Shown one piece after another: positions 18,331-27,284 of a DNA stretch of 49,463 nt. The translations under genes and the position numbers were made by a program. The stretch comes from CAYNYM01 sp049366815 (GTDB lineage Bacteria; Desulfobacterota; DSM-4660; Desulfatiglandales; HGW-15), in contig JBMNCO010000209.1 of the NCBI GenBank assembly GCA_049366815.1, positions 1 to 49,463 of the forward strand, in the 5' to 3' direction. The notes beneath the pieces are model-generated. The model was not told where the DNA came from. It was given only the letters and a program-made list of their open reading frames with translations, and searched no databases. Numbering within the stretch: the stretch's first letter is position 1; each line of letters begins with the position of its first letter.

Positions 18331-19539
18331 TTGATTTCTAACGGCAGCCTCGATTCGAGCCATTCAAACCTCCCTTCGTTTCGATCCCAGTTGGGACCGC
18401 TTCTATTCTTGGCCGCGATCTTTTTCATGAATTTTATGGGAAGGATCATAATGGCACCTCTCATGCCCATCATCGAGCAGGATCTGAACATCTCCCATGG
18501 TGCAGCGGGATCACTCTTTCTGCTGACGTCCTTGGGCTACTTCCCGGGTATTATAGGCTCCGGATTTATCTCCTCTAGACTCAATCACCGCAGGACGATC
18601 TTCCTCTCCTCCGCTATCCTTGGAATCGCACTGCTGGGCATCTCCCAATGCAATAATTTGTGGTCTATCCGTATCGGGTTGATCATCATGGGGTTTTTTG
18701 CAGGCTTCTACATCCCGTCGGGCATCGCAACGTTGACCGCTATGGTCAGCTCAAGGCATTGGGGTAAGGCGCTGGCCATTCACGAGTTGGCCCCTACCTT
18801 GAGTTTTCTTGCTGCACCGCTGATCTCGGAGGCCCTGGCGGATTGGCTTCCCTGGCGTGGCATTGTGGGCCTTCTCGGAGCCATCGCCCTGCTCCTTGCT
18901 GTAGGATTTCTACGGTTCGGCAAGGGTGGAGATTTCTTTGGAGAGGCTCCGGGCCTCAAATCTTTCAAAATTATTCTGGCAGAGCGCGGCTTCTGGATCA
19001 TGGTGCTGCTCTTTGGCTTGGCGGTTGGCGGGACCATGGGAATCTACGCCATGCTTCCCCTCTACCTGGTGGTTGAGAAGGGCCTCGAGCGAAACTGGGC
19101 CAACACCCTGGTTGCAGCTTCCAGGGTGGCGGTCCCGGCCGTGACCTTCCTTTCAGGATGGGCGACGGATTTCTTCGGTGCCAAAAAAATGTTGTTCGGT
19201 GTTTTTTGGTCGGCAGGCATAATGACCATCCTCTTGGGGATGACAGAGGGCAAGTGGCTCGTGATTTTTATTTTTCTGCAGCCTCTGATGTGCAGCAGCT
19301 TTTTCCCTGCGGGCTTTGCCGCCCTGTCAAGAGCGGTTCCGTCGGCCGTTCAAAACGTGGCCGTATCCTTCACAACACCCTTCGGTTTCCTGATCGGCGG
19401 CGGCCTCATCCCCGCTCTCATAGGCATGGCGGGCGATGCCGGAAACTTTTCCCTCGGCATCCTCTTTGTAGGGCTCCTCATGTTCTCCGCTGGGTTCCTG
19501 CCGCATTTTCTAATGACCGGAAAACCCGCTGAGCAATGA
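18331..19539 (+). CDS. MFS transporter
   Basis: The protein is about 402 aa with roughly 12 hydrophobic segments. Typical major-facilitator signatures are present: MNFMGRIIMAPLMPIIEQDL in TM1-2, SSRLNHRRTIFLSS in the cytoplasmic loop 2-3, and a central loop around residue 205. The start is a TTG at 18331 with only a weak GA-rich stretch upstream; an ATG 8 nt earlier is out of frame. The next in-frame ATG would remove TM1, so the TTG is preferred. The substrate cannot be told. It stands alone, downstream of the transposon graveyard. Confidence 0.85.
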   Translation: MISNGSLDSSHSNLPSFRSQLGPLLFLAAIFFMNFMGRIIMAPLMPIIEQDLNISHGAAGSLFLLTSLGYFPGIIGSGFISSRLNHRRTIFLSSAILGIALLGISQCNNLWSIRIGLIIMGFFAGFYIPSGIATLTAMVSSRHWGKALAIHELAPTLSFLAAPLISEALADWLPWRGIVGLLGAIALLLAVGFLRFGKGGDFFGEAPGLKSFKIILAERGFWIMVLLFGLAVGGTMGIYAMLPLYLVVEKGLERNWANTLVAASRVAVPAVTFLSGWATDFFGAKKMLFGVFWSAGIMTILLGMTEGKWLVIFIFLQPLMCSSFFPAGFAALSRAVPSAVQNVAVSFTTPFGFLIGGGLIPALIGMAGDAGNFSLGILFVGLLMFSAGFLPHFLMTGKPAEQ

Positions 19540-19596
19540 TCATGCATCATATAGTCGACTCTTTCTCCAAAGAGGTGTGCATCGTTGCACAAACAA

Positions 19597-19710
19597 TGAG
19601 ACAACCAATCAGTAACCTTCGCTAAATTTGCAAAGACGATGAATCAGGCTGAGCGCTGGATGCTCATAGCAGACCGCTCCATCCGGAAATCACGCGTTTC
19701 TGGATGGGAA
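19597..19710 (-). repeat. Dispersed intergenic repeat, copy A
   Basis: Contains the family core in reverse orientation: CATCCGGAAATCACGCG with TTTCTGGATGG (imperfect terminal hairpin), then AGCAGACCGCTC and GGCTGAGCGCTGGATGC. It matches three other intergenic copies in this window (19892, 27093, 32261). Confidence 0.65.
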
Positions 19711-19770
19711 CGCATCAAGCAGATCGTGGCCGGGCAGCCGCTTTAAAAATGGGTATCAATAGGGCGCACC

Positions 19771-19806
19771 AAAAAATAAGGGTTTCAGCGAAATGCCGAA
19801 ACCCTT
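19771..19806 (-). terminator. Rho-independent terminator of tRNA-Arg
   Basis: On the minus strand, AAGGGTTTCGGC and its complement GCTGAAACCCTT form a stem followed by ATTTTTT. It starts about 9 nt after the tRNA 3' end. Confidence 0.85.
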
Positions 19807-19814
19807 GATATTTC

Positions 19815-19891
19815 TGGCGCGCCTGGGAAGATTCGAACCCCCGACCTGCGGATTAGAAGTCCGCTGCTCTATCCGACTGAGCTACAGGCGC
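19815..19891 (-). tRNA. tRNA-Arg (anticodon TCT)
   Basis: The minus strand gives a full cloverleaf: acceptor GCGCCTG pairing with CAGGCGC, D-arm GCTCAGTCGGATAGAGC, anticodon arm with loop CTTCTAA (anticodon TCT), T-arm with GGTTCGAATC, and an encoded CCA end. It reads AGA (and possibly AGG) codons. A dispersed repeat abuts its 5' end. Confidence 0.95.
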
Positions 19892-20029
19892 ATGATTTCT
19901 GGATGGAACGGTCTGCAGTCAGCATTCCGCCCTCAACCTGATGCCTTGTATTTTTGCGTCGTTTTTGCTGACACCTGGGCGCCGACTGCTATTGGCGCGG
20001 ATCCGGGAATACGCATTTCCGGATGGGTA
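19892..20029 (+). repeat. Dispersed intergenic repeat, copy B
   Basis: Forward copy of the family: GATTTCTGGATGGAACGGTC, GCAGTCAGCATTCCGCCCTC, TGATGCCTTGTATTTTTGCG, then ATCCGGGAATACGCATTTCC. It begins at the 5' edge of the tRNA gene, which suggests insertion at or truncation by the tRNA locus. Confidence 0.65.
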
Positions 20030-20239
20030 CAACCTAAAAACGATTGCATCAATTCCATGAGACAGTGAGATAAATCTACATTCAACCCGAGGTCTTTTGC
20101 AAGCCTTTTTCCGGGCCTCTGGAAACTTTGATAACGTTCCCCTTCCCTGCTGAAAAACCTCGTGGTTCCTTCAACCTTGAGACGGCTGCAATGCACGACA
20201 CCATCCCACATCCACGTACGCCAGGGGCCTTCTTCTGTC

Positions 20240-21607
20240 CTACTCGGTTGATATGCGGCCTAAAATTTCTTCGATCAGACCGTTGCTGCCGCCATTGAGA
20301 ACCTGGCGCAAAAGAAAATTCGTGTTCCGCTCGAGCTGGTTCATGGTATCTGCAAGGGCCCTTAGTTGGATGAGCATTTTTCGTGACCTCTCCCGGGAAG
20401 AAATTCTCAGGTTTGGAGAGGAGAGCAATTCAATCAGCCGTTCGAGCGTTGCCGAGTTGTACCGGTCATAATTCTCGTATAGGAGATCGACCCATGCCTT
20501 CTTTTCTTCCTCAGGGATTTTGTCATAGCGGCCGATGATGTCCGGGTCCTGACCAAATCTAAGTGAATCCTTCAACCTGTTGATCGTACCCCAGATGCTC
20601 TTTGTCTTTTCCTCATCCGTGGGGAACACATTGAAAATCGCTTTCCAGCGTTCCTCTATCTGCATGATGATCCACTGTTCGCCTTTATCAGGAGGCAGAG
20701 CAAGCTCAAGAAATCGATTCTGGACATTAATCAAATCCTTGCAGAGATGCCCGCACCCGTCATCCAGGTTCAGGATCGCTTTATTGAGATCTTCGATTGC
20801 CCTTTTCTTGGTGATTCTCTGTGGCGTGTCATCCAAGACCTCATCTTCCCATCGATCCCTCAGATTTCCGATCTCCATTTTGATCAGGGAAAATATGAGG
20901 CCTGACTTTGTTATGGCGTTTCTGAGGGAATCAGCAAGGATATTGCATGCATTCAGCCTGTCTTTTGCCACCTGCTGCATCGCCGTCAAGGAATCCCGCC
21001 GAAGTTTATATGAAAGGAGTTCCGTTCCGAGTGATCTGGAGAGCCTCTTTATCACCTTTGTTTCGGCGCTTCCCAACCTGATGCTCTGACTCTGAAAATG
21101 GATCTTGATGACGGCCACCACCACATAGTCATAATCTTTCCATAGGATGTTGCCGTTTGAGTCTCTTGCATAATCGGGGGGAGGGTTCAGGTCAAAATGA
21201 AGATCTGACTTGCGGACAAGCACGGGTTCCATGTGGTGGCAATCTTCGTGTACGCCCTCGACCTGCATCCTGACGCTTCTCACGTCTCTTGTCGGATCTA
21301 CCGCGGTCCAGCTTTTTTGTTTTTCAACGCACCATGCCATGGCTTCAAGGGGTCGCTCTGCATCGTCCCTGTAATCAGACCATGGCCTACCTGGAGGGTT
21401 GTACCCGGATATCTCAGGGAGACCCCAGGAAATCGTATGCCTTTCAGAATCAATAATCCCGGATGTAATCCGTTTTGCGATGAGATCAGGGTGCCTGCCG
21501 ATTGTATAGATTGTCCCCTTATAGGCACTGGGAAGAGAGAAGAGAATTGTCTCGATCATATTCCTGCAGGCCTTTTCCAAAAAGGCCCCTTCAATCTCAA
21601 TAGACAA
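20240..21607 (-). CDS. Unknown helical cytoplasmic protein
   Basis: I do not recognise this gene. The frame is open to a TTG at 21718, but the TTG at 21607 is preferred because GGAGG lies 10 nt upstream; an ATG at 21559 is a third choice. The protein is about 455 aa with no signal peptide or membrane segments. The N-terminal third is mixed alpha/beta (IYTIGRHPDLIAKRI, WSDYRDDAERPLEAM, VVVAVIKIHFQ). The rest is long amphipathic helices (KVIKRLSRSLGTELLSYKLR, ADSLRNAITKSGLIFSLIKM) that faintly recall a histidine-kinase dimerisation region, but no H-box or ATPase domain is visible. It is divergent from the PAC2 gene across about 140 bp. Confidence 0.7.
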   Translation of the reverse strand: MSIEIEGAFLEKACRNMIETILFSLPSAYKGTIYTIGRHPDLIAKRITSGIIDSERHTISWGLPEISGYNPPGRPWSDYRDDAERPLEAMAWCVEKQKSWTAVDPTRDVRSVRMQVEGVHEDCHHMEPVLVRKSDLHFDLNPPPDYARDSNGNILWKDYDYVVVAVIKIHFQSQSIRLGSAETKVIKRLSRSLGTELLSYKLRRDSLTAMQQVAKDRLNACNILADSLRNAITKSGLIFSLIKMEIGNLRDRWEDEVLDDTPQRITKKRAIEDLNKAILNLDDGCGHLCKDLINVQNRFLELALPPDKGEQWIIMQIEERWKAIFNVFPTDEEKTKSIWGTINRLKDSLRFGQDPDIIGRYDKIPEEEKKAWVDLLYENYDRYNSATLERLIELLSSPNLRISSRERSRKMLIQLRALADTMNQLERNTNFLLRQVLNGGSNGLIEEILGRISTE

Positions 21608-21746
21608 AGATTTTTGTCCTCCCTCCCTTTGGAAATTATCACCTGAACCGATTTTAAAACAAATTAGTCTAGATGTTTTTTTTATTTTGTCAATTAAAAT
21701 AAAACTGACTCTTGACAATCCCTGAGCCCGATGTCAGACTTTGTCC

Positions 21747-22601
21747 ATGTCTGAGCCCGTCATAAATATCGAGTACCTTCCTCGTCTCACCGACCCCCTT
21801 TTTATAGCCGGTTTTGAAGGCTGGGGAAATGCCCTTGATCTGTCCAGGGGAATGGTGGACTATCTCATCCGGAAGTTGGATGCCCAGCCTTTTGGAAGGT
21901 TGAATCCCGACATCTTTTACCGGTTTGACGAAACGCGCCCCACGGTTGAGGTCAAAAATGGGTTTCTCGAGGTCCTGAAACCACCCGAAGGCTTGCTACA
22001 CGTCGTCCAAAGGGGTCTTTCCGGCAGAGATATCATCATACTGAAGGCAGTGGAACCTCATCTCCGATGGGCCCAATTTGTGGACACCCTTCTTTCACTA
22101 TGTGACAAGATCGGGGTGAAGACGATCATCAGCCTGGGAAGCATGTATGACAATGTCCTTCACACCGACAGACTCGTTTCCGCACTTGCATCCAGTGCCG
22201 CGCTTCTCGATGCATTGAAGCAAAAGCACGTAAATCCGGTGAATTACCACGGCCCCAGTGCCATTCACACAACGATTCATGCTGAGGCCCAGAACAGAGG
22301 ATTTGAATCCATCAGTCTGTGGTGTCATTGTCCGTATTACCTTCAGGGGACCACCCATTTTGGACTTTTATCCCATTTAGGCGCCCTTCTATCATCCTGG
22401 GGAGACTTTGATCTGGATATTTCTGAACTTGAAAACACCTGGGAAGAACTAGCCAAACAGATTCAGGGGCTCATAGACAAAAATCCGGAACTTCAAACGA
22501 TGGTCAATGATATTCGGAAGACGAAAATGAAAGGGTCATGGGATGTCTCGAAGAAAGGGGACAAGGTCATTCATTTTGAGGATTTTTTCAAGCCCAAGTA
22601 G
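21747..22601 (+). CDS. PAC2 family protein
   Basis: The protein is about 284 aa. PAC2 (proteasome-assembly-chaperone-like) proteins have a phosphorylase/hydrolase-like alpha/beta fold; bacterial members have no settled function. Matching features are DPLFIAGFEGWGNALDLSRG at the N-terminus, GRDIIILKAVEPHLRW, GVKTIISLGSMYDNVLHTDR and FESISLWCHCPYYLQGTTHF. An in-frame TTG lies 6 nt before the chosen ATG. It is soluble and monocistronic, and converges with the sirtuin gene. No proteasome genes are in the window. Confidence 0.85.
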   Translation: MSEPVINIEYLPRLTDPLFIAGFEGWGNALDLSRGMVDYLIRKLDAQPFGRLNPDIFYRFDETRPTVEVKNGFLEVLKPPEGLLHVVQRGLSGRDIIILKAVEPHLRWAQFVDTLLSLCDKIGVKTIISLGSMYDNVLHTDRLVSALASSAALLDALKQKHVNPVNYHGPSAIHTTIHAEAQNRGFESISLWCHCPYYLQGTTHFGLLSHLGALLSSWGDFDLDISELENTWEELAKQIQGLIDKNPELQTMVNDIRKTKMKGSWDVSKKGDKVIHFEDFFKPK

Positions 22602-22796
22602 CGGATGTCGTTATTTCTTCAAGGTCGGAACCTCACGCGTCTAAACCATTCCTGTTTTTTATCCAACCGCATCAAAGAATTAGGGTACAGAGCTGCAATG
22701 TCACCCGCCCCGGCCGCGTTATGACAGGCCGGCAGGGGCTTGCGCGCATTCAAGAATCGGGGTTCTTTACAGGTCCGAACTCTGAGGCCTTCTCCA

Positions 22797-23540
22797 TCAC
22801 GGGGCGGTCTCTTTCACGCGCTCCACAAGGGCGGAGATAACATCCCCGGCGCTGCCTTCAAGGAAAATATCTGTCAGGGTGTCCGTCAGGTGCGTTTTTT
22901 CCTTGTTGATCTCGATGAGTTTGGCCCCTACCCTTTTGGCTGTCGTTGGTATGGTGTTTGCCGGGGACACAATGGCGGATGTTCCCACAATGAGGAGCGC
23001 CTGAGCGGATACGGCCAATTTAAAGGAACGGTTGAGCGCATCCGAGGGGATCGCTTCACCGAAAAAGACGACATCCGGCTTGAGGACCTTGCCACATGTG
23101 CACTTGGGGGTGGGTTCCTCCCTTTTCTCTTCGGCTGTATATTTTTTCCCGCACCACAGGCATGAAAGTGAGCTCGAGTTGCCGTGATATTCAATGACAT
23201 TCTTGGACCCCCCGGCCCGGTGTAGATTGTCGACATTCTGGGTGATGACACAGTGCAGAAAACCCAACCGCTCCAATTCCCCCATGCCAAGGTGTGCCCT
23301 GTTGGGCCTTGCCCGGGCCACCAACTCGTCCATCTCGCGAAGCATACGCCAGACCTTCTCCGGGTCCTGTCTGAAGGCGTCGATATTGGCATATTCCGCA
23401 GGGTCATATTTTGACCACAACCCCCCGGCACTTCGAAAATCGGGGATGCCCGATTCCACGGATATACCGGCGCCGGTCAACGCCAATGTCAACTTTGAGT
23501 TGCAGATGATTTCTGCGGCGCGATCTATCTGCCCAACCAT
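22797..23540 (-). CDS. cobB: Sir2-family NAD-dependent protein deacylase
   Basis: The protein is 247 aa, a normal length for bacterial CobB-type sirtuins. It removes acyl groups from lysines using NAD+. Diagnostic motifs: GAGIS at 23-27, GIPDFRS at 31-37, TQNVDNLH at 100-107, catalytic His119 in EYHGN, and a zinc site with Cys127, Cys130, Cys147 and Cys149 (the second pair is CxC rather than CxxC). GTSAIVSPAN and EINKEKT complete the NAD pocket. The Tyr/Arg pair of desuccinylase-type enzymes is not evident, so deacetylation is more likely. Confidence 0.93.
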   Translation of the reverse strand: MVGQIDRAAEIICNSKLTLALTGAGISVESGIPDFRSAGGLWSKYDPAEYANIDAFRQDPEKVWRMLREMDELVARARPNRAHLGMGELERLGFLHCVITQNVDNLHRAGGSKNVIEYHGNSSSLSCLWCGKKYTAEEKREEPTPKCTCGKVLKPDVVFFGEAIPSDALNRSFKLAVSAQALLIVGTSAIVSPANTIPTTAKRVGAKLIEINKEKTHLTDTLTDIFLEGSAGDVISALVERVKETAP

Positions 23541-23735
23541 GTTAGAGTCTCCATTTTAAAAGCACATGAAATGATCACGAGAAAGGCATTTGCTTCGCAA
23601 GTCTTGTCATCTCCTCATATGATTTCATGTTCATCTTGTGTCCAGTCCCAGGGCCGCTTCGGCGCGGCATCACAATACAGCGATCCGTTCTTTTTGCCAG
23701 GACGCCGCGCCGGCGTGAGACGGGAATGCGGCACA

Positions 23736-23939
23736 TTACTGATCCAAGGCCTCCAGAGCCCGTTTCAGGCACTCCGTGCACCTTGCGTTTATTTCTATCA
23801 TTTCACGAATATATTGGGCACTGGCCGTTTTCTCCGCCCTCTCCAATTCTGCGGCAAAGGCGCTGTAATCTTCCTGGTGATGATCATTATGGCTGATCCA
23901 GTGTTCCATCCTGATTCTGGCTCTTTCCAGAAATTCCAT
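23736..23939 (-). CDS. Small helical protein resembling the DUF8180 domain
   Basis: The protein is 67 aa, preceded by GGAGG 6 nt before the ATG, which supports a real gene. The sequence RMEHWISHNDHHQEDYSAF followed by two charged helices (ELERAEKTASAQYIREMIE, ECLKRALEAL) fits a small metal-associated helical domain family found alone or fused to other proteins in anaerobes. The clustered His residues and Glu could bind a metal. Function is unknown. It stands alone, about 195 nt upstream of the sirtuin gene on the same strand. Confidence 0.7.
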   Translation of the reverse strand: MEFLERARIRMEHWISHNDHHQEDYSAFAAELERAEKTASAQYIREMIEINARCTECLKRALEALDQ

Positions 23940-24356
23940 GAGGTGCCTCCGGATTACCTAGCAATAATAAGACCATAACACATGCGGAAAGGGGACACAA
24001 GCCAAAGAATCCACCTTGATTCACGATCAAGACATCATTTGCGAGGCTTCCTTCGCTCGTTCCTTCCTGCCGCGTATCGCTCATAGGCCTCACAGTCGTC
24101 ACCCCTCGAAGCCCTGCATCAAATACCTTGCCGGTCCCCGGGGTGCAACAGAATCGCTTGGTCTCATTGATGATCTAAAAATTTGACGGCGGATTCAGAT
24201 GCAGCCCCCTTCCTGGATCTTTCCAGAAAACATGGTCTCTTTAAAAGTGATGCAGAAAAATTTTCAAGTGGCAAATGCAGGCTGAGTGAAGGAGGTTGGG
24301 ACCATAAAAGGCAACAGGAGAGCACATTCGCAAATGGTTTACGGTTTAAGGTTAAA
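23940..24356. other. Intergenic, nothing recognised
   Basis: About 420 bp without a convincing frame, RNA gene, repeat or terminator. It separates two minus-strand genes. Confidence 0.5.
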
Positions 24357-25109
24357 TCAATAGGGGATTCTCACCGAAAAGGTGGCGCCTTTTCCGGCAT
24401 CACTCTCGAGAAAGAGTTCGCCTCCCATATCCTCAATGAGTACCATTACGCCCGCAAGACCCAATCCGTGCCCTCTCACGCAGTGATCCGCCCTCATGTC
24501 CATTTGGAAATAGCATTCGAATATCTTTTGATGATAACTTGACGGGATTCCCTCACCATCATCTTTCACGCGAATGAAGAGTGAGCCGTCGAGGTCTCTA
24601 AATTCCAGCTCAACCTCATTTTTTCGGTACTTCAAGGCGTTCATCAACAGATTTCTGAAAATCTGTCTGACCTTGCTCTGATCCATTGAGACTTGTCTTT
24701 CCCACAAATCTTCCTCGATCTCCAGGTTGATGCCGTGCTGACTCATCGTTTTCTTGAGAGCCGACAGCTTTTCACAACGCCTGATTGCCTCTGCGGCGTC
24801 GTTATTTGTAAGATCGAAGACCTCGACCAGCGTCTGCCCGATAAAGCTCGACACCTTGAACTCGGTTTTGTGTATGATGCCTTTCGCCGATCTCCCCAGT
24901 TCCAGGGTATCATTGACAAGGGTCCGGGTCACAAGGGTGTTTCTCAGCACCCTGTGGAGCACCTTCTCCTGTTGCTCAGTAAGGGCACCGTATTTCTTTG
25001 TTTTCTGTAACAAAGACAAGACCCCCGCCTCGATGACGGCCAGGGGGACTTTGAGGTCATGGATCAGGAAATCAAATTTTATTCTGTTGTTAGACATATC
25101 GTTCTTCAT
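24357..25109 (-). CDS. Sensor-less histidine kinase
   Basis: The protein is 250 aa with only transmitter domains. HisKA H-box at FLIHDLKVPL (His17), N-box RNLLMNALKY (about 152-161), G1 box DDGEGIP (183-189), G2 box GHGLGLAG (213-220). No input domain or membrane segment is present, so the signal must come from a partner protein. An alternative ATG lies 12 nt inside. It starts 32 nt after the Memo-like gene, so the two are probably cotranscribed. No response regulator is next to it. Confidence 0.88.
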   Translation of the reverse strand: MKNDMSNNRIKFDFLIHDLKVPLAVIEAGVLSLLQKTKKYGALTEQQEKVLHRVLRNTLVTRTLVNDTLELGRSAKGIIHKTEFKVSSFIGQTLVEVFDLTNNDAAEAIRRCEKLSALKKTMSQHGINLEIEEDLWERQVSMDQSKVRQIFRNLLMNALKYRKNEVELEFRDLDGSLFIRVKDDGEGIPSSYHQKIFECYFQMDMRADHCVRGHGLGLAGVMVLIEDMGGELFLESDAGKGATFSVRIPY

Positions 25110-25141
25110 GAATAGAGTCCGGGGATTGTTGTAAAAATAGG

Positions 25142-25996
25142 TTATGAAAAGACAATGCCGACGTAGCCCACAAAGCTGCTGTCCGGCGTGATGTCATAGC
25201 TGGTTGCATAGATGAGTTCATAGCCGCGACTTGCTCCAAGCCTCTTTGCGCCGGCAATGGCCGTCGCAGCGGCCCCTGAACAGCAGGCATTGCCATTCTT
25301 TATTGATTCTTTTATGACCTCCTCCGCATTCATCTTGAGCATGTGATCGACGACACTTCTGTCATTATGTTTCTTCACCCAATCGACCGCTTCCCTGCCC
25401 ACCCCCTTAGGCGTGAACCCATAATTGTATCCATAGTGGGTGAGATCGGTCGAACCTAGGACCAAAATATTCCGTCCCATGGTCTCGGCCAATTCAACCA
25501 ACTTCTCCCCGATTTTCAGAGAGGCGGTCACGGGCGGAACCCCCAGGGGCAGGATCATTGAATTGGGGAAAAAGTGCTTCACGAAAGGCAGCTGGACCTC
25601 AATGGTGTTATCCTGTTCGTAATCGAGCGCGGACTCCACATGAAAGTCAAATTTGGAAGCAAGGGCCTCTCCAAGGTCCTGATCGATCGACAGCGGACCA
25701 AGCGGCGTATCCCATTGCCCTTCTTTCATGATGTAGTTTCTACTGCCGGGGCGCAAGTGCCTCCCAAAGATCGCAATCGTATCGGGGTGAGAAGCCTGAC
25801 CGAGGCATTTGATGACGTTACAGGCAATCCTCCCCGAATAGAACCAACCTGCATGGGGTACGATTCCTCCAAGCCATTTTGTATCTTTCCCGGGACACGG
25901 AACACCCTCTGATTCGAACTCCGCGATAATCTGAAGACAATCAGAGGCCTTGCCCGGATACCAGCTTCCAGCGAAGTCCGATTTCCTTACAGGCAT
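25142..25996 (-). CDS. amrB: AmmeMemoRadiSam system protein B (Memo-like)
   Basis: The protein is about 284 aa. The start at 25996 follows GGGAGGGAG. Memo-family features: RKSDFAGSWYPG, GGIVPHAGWFYSGRIA, IFGRHLRPGS, STDLTHYGYNYGF, and ACCSGAAATAIAGAKRLG near the end. Memo proteins resemble extradiol dioxygenases and bind copper or iron; in bacteria they usually occur with an AMMECR1 protein and a radical-SAM enzyme. Neither partner is in this window. Here the following gene is a histidine kinase. Confidence 0.88.
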   Translation of the reverse strand: MPVRKSDFAGSWYPGKASDCLQIIAEFESEGVPCPGKDTKWLGGIVPHAGWFYSGRIACNVIKCLGQASHPDTIAIFGRHLRPGSRNYIMKEGQWDTPLGPLSIDQDLGEALASKFDFHVESALDYEQDNTIEVQLPFVKHFFPNSMILPLGVPPVTASLKIGEKLVELAETMGRNILVLGSTDLTHYGYNYGFTPKGVGREAVDWVKKHNDRSVVDHMLKMNAEEVIKESIKNGNACCSGAAATAIAGAKRLGASRGYELIYATSYDITPDSSFVGYVGIVFS

Positions 25997-26110
25997 TCCT
26001 GCTCCCTCCCGCTTCAGTCCTTTCACAACCTATAGGGTTCCGGCTCAGGCCAGATCGCCCTGAATTGCGAACTTGTTTATAATACGAGTTTTGTGGGCGG
26101 GGCCGTTCCC

Positions 26111-26920
26111 ATGGTCAACGCTCTTAAGGCGGCTTGGCGTTTGGTCCCGCCGGTGATCATAAAGGTCTTATTGATCTTTTTGTCTTTCCTTTTTTCATGT
26201 TATTTTAATATACACAAATTTTCGGATTTAGGGAAATATGAATTTATATTTTATGTTCCCCCTTTTAGCTTAATCCTTGCAGTCAATTCAATGAGGTACC
26301 ATGATATGCCTTCAAATATTTCAGAATGGATCGTGATGATCCCTGTTCTTCTGTTTTCCATCACCATCCATGAATATTCCCACGGCAAAGCCGCTCTCTC
26401 CCTAGGGGACCCGACAGCCAAAAACGCGGGCAGGCTCTCCCTCAACCCCATCATCCATATTGATCTCATCGGCGCCTTGTGCCTGATCCTCTTTCATTTT
26501 GGATGGGCCAAGCCCGTACCGGTCGATACCAGAAATTTCAAGAACATAAGACGTGACACGGTCCTCATGTCCCTAAGCGGTCCGGTGGCCAACTTCGCAG
26601 CAGCTTTTGTCGCAGGACTCTTTTATCGATATTTTCCGCTCAACATGGAGATCTACCAATTGGCGTTGTTCTATTTGGTCCTCTTTAATACCGCCCTGGG
26701 CCTCTTCAATCTCTTGCCCATTCCGCCCCTGGATGGGTCTCACGTTCTTGAAAACATCCTTCCTCCCAAGGCATCAATGAGGTTTCGGGAGTTTGGAAGG
26801 TTTGCCCCCCTCCTGTTGTTTGGGATCTTGATGACGGATAGATTTCTCCAGATAGGCATAGTCGCGAAACTCCTCAATGCTCCAATCAGGATCCTGATTC
26901 GTCTTTTTATGGGTATCTGA
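26111..26920 (+). CDS. Site-2 protease-like membrane metalloprotease (M50)
   Basis: The frame is open from a GTG at 26093; an ATG at 26111 is given here. A third start, ATG at 26306 with GAGG upstream, would give the compact family length (about 205 aa) and is plausible. Catalytic motifs are intact: HEYSH in TIHEYSHGKAALSLGDPTA, and the second motif NLLPIPPLDGSHVL. Four to six membrane segments surround them. Such proteases cut substrates within the membrane. The first roughly 65 residues contain an extra hydrophobic segment and are AT-richer than the rest. It is divergent from the Memo-like gene. Confidence 0.85.
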   Translation: MVNALKAAWRLVPPVIIKVLLIFLSFLFSCYFNIHKFSDLGKYEFIFYVPPFSLILAVNSMRYHDMPSNISEWIVMIPVLLFSITIHEYSHGKAALSLGDPTAKNAGRLSLNPIIHIDLIGALCLILFHFGWAKPVPVDTRNFKNIRRDTVLMSLSGPVANFAAAFVAGLFYRYFPLNMEIYQLALFYLVLFNTALGLFNLLPIPPLDGSHVLENILPPKASMRFREFGRFAPLLLFGILMTDRFLQIGIVAKLLNAPIRILIRLFMGI

Positions 26921-27092
26921 GCCCTGACGGACTGCCGGGAAACACGGCTCAGAGTAAGCGGGGTGAATACTTCTCAGAGCGGGATCACATTTATGATGCC
27001 TGTCATTGATCCTCCGGGTTCGTGAACAAAATTCTTTTTGTGCCGGCCAGCGATTTTGGTGTGTCTTCCGAGGTCTGTGGACGCGTTTGTTT

Positions 27093-27237
27093 CCACCCGG
27101 AAACACATGATTTCCGGGTGGAGCGCCCTACTGTCAGCATTCAGCGCTCAGCCTCATGCCTTGTCTTTGCACAGTCTTGCCGATACCTGATCGCTGAGGG
27201 CTGTGGGCGGGAATCGGGAATGTTCATTTTTGGGTGA
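27093..27237 (+). repeat. Dispersed intergenic repeat, copy C
   Basis: Forward copy: CCACCCGGAAAC and GTTTCCGGGTGG-like hairpin at the start, then AGCGCCCTACTGTCAGCATT, CAGCGCTCAGCCTCATGCCT, TGATCGCTGAGGGCTG and GGGAATCGGGAATG. It fills the space between the site-2 protease and C39 genes, which are convergent. Confidence 0.65.
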
Positions 27238-27284
27238 GCACGAACCTGCCTATCTTCGGGGAAATGGGGCATGACTCATCAAAA

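Noticed and set aside
23575..23735. Short minus-strand frame ending MKSYEEMTRLAKQMPFS
   Set aside because: It overlaps the DUF8180-like gene in its upstream part and has no convincing start; the tail alone is too short to call.
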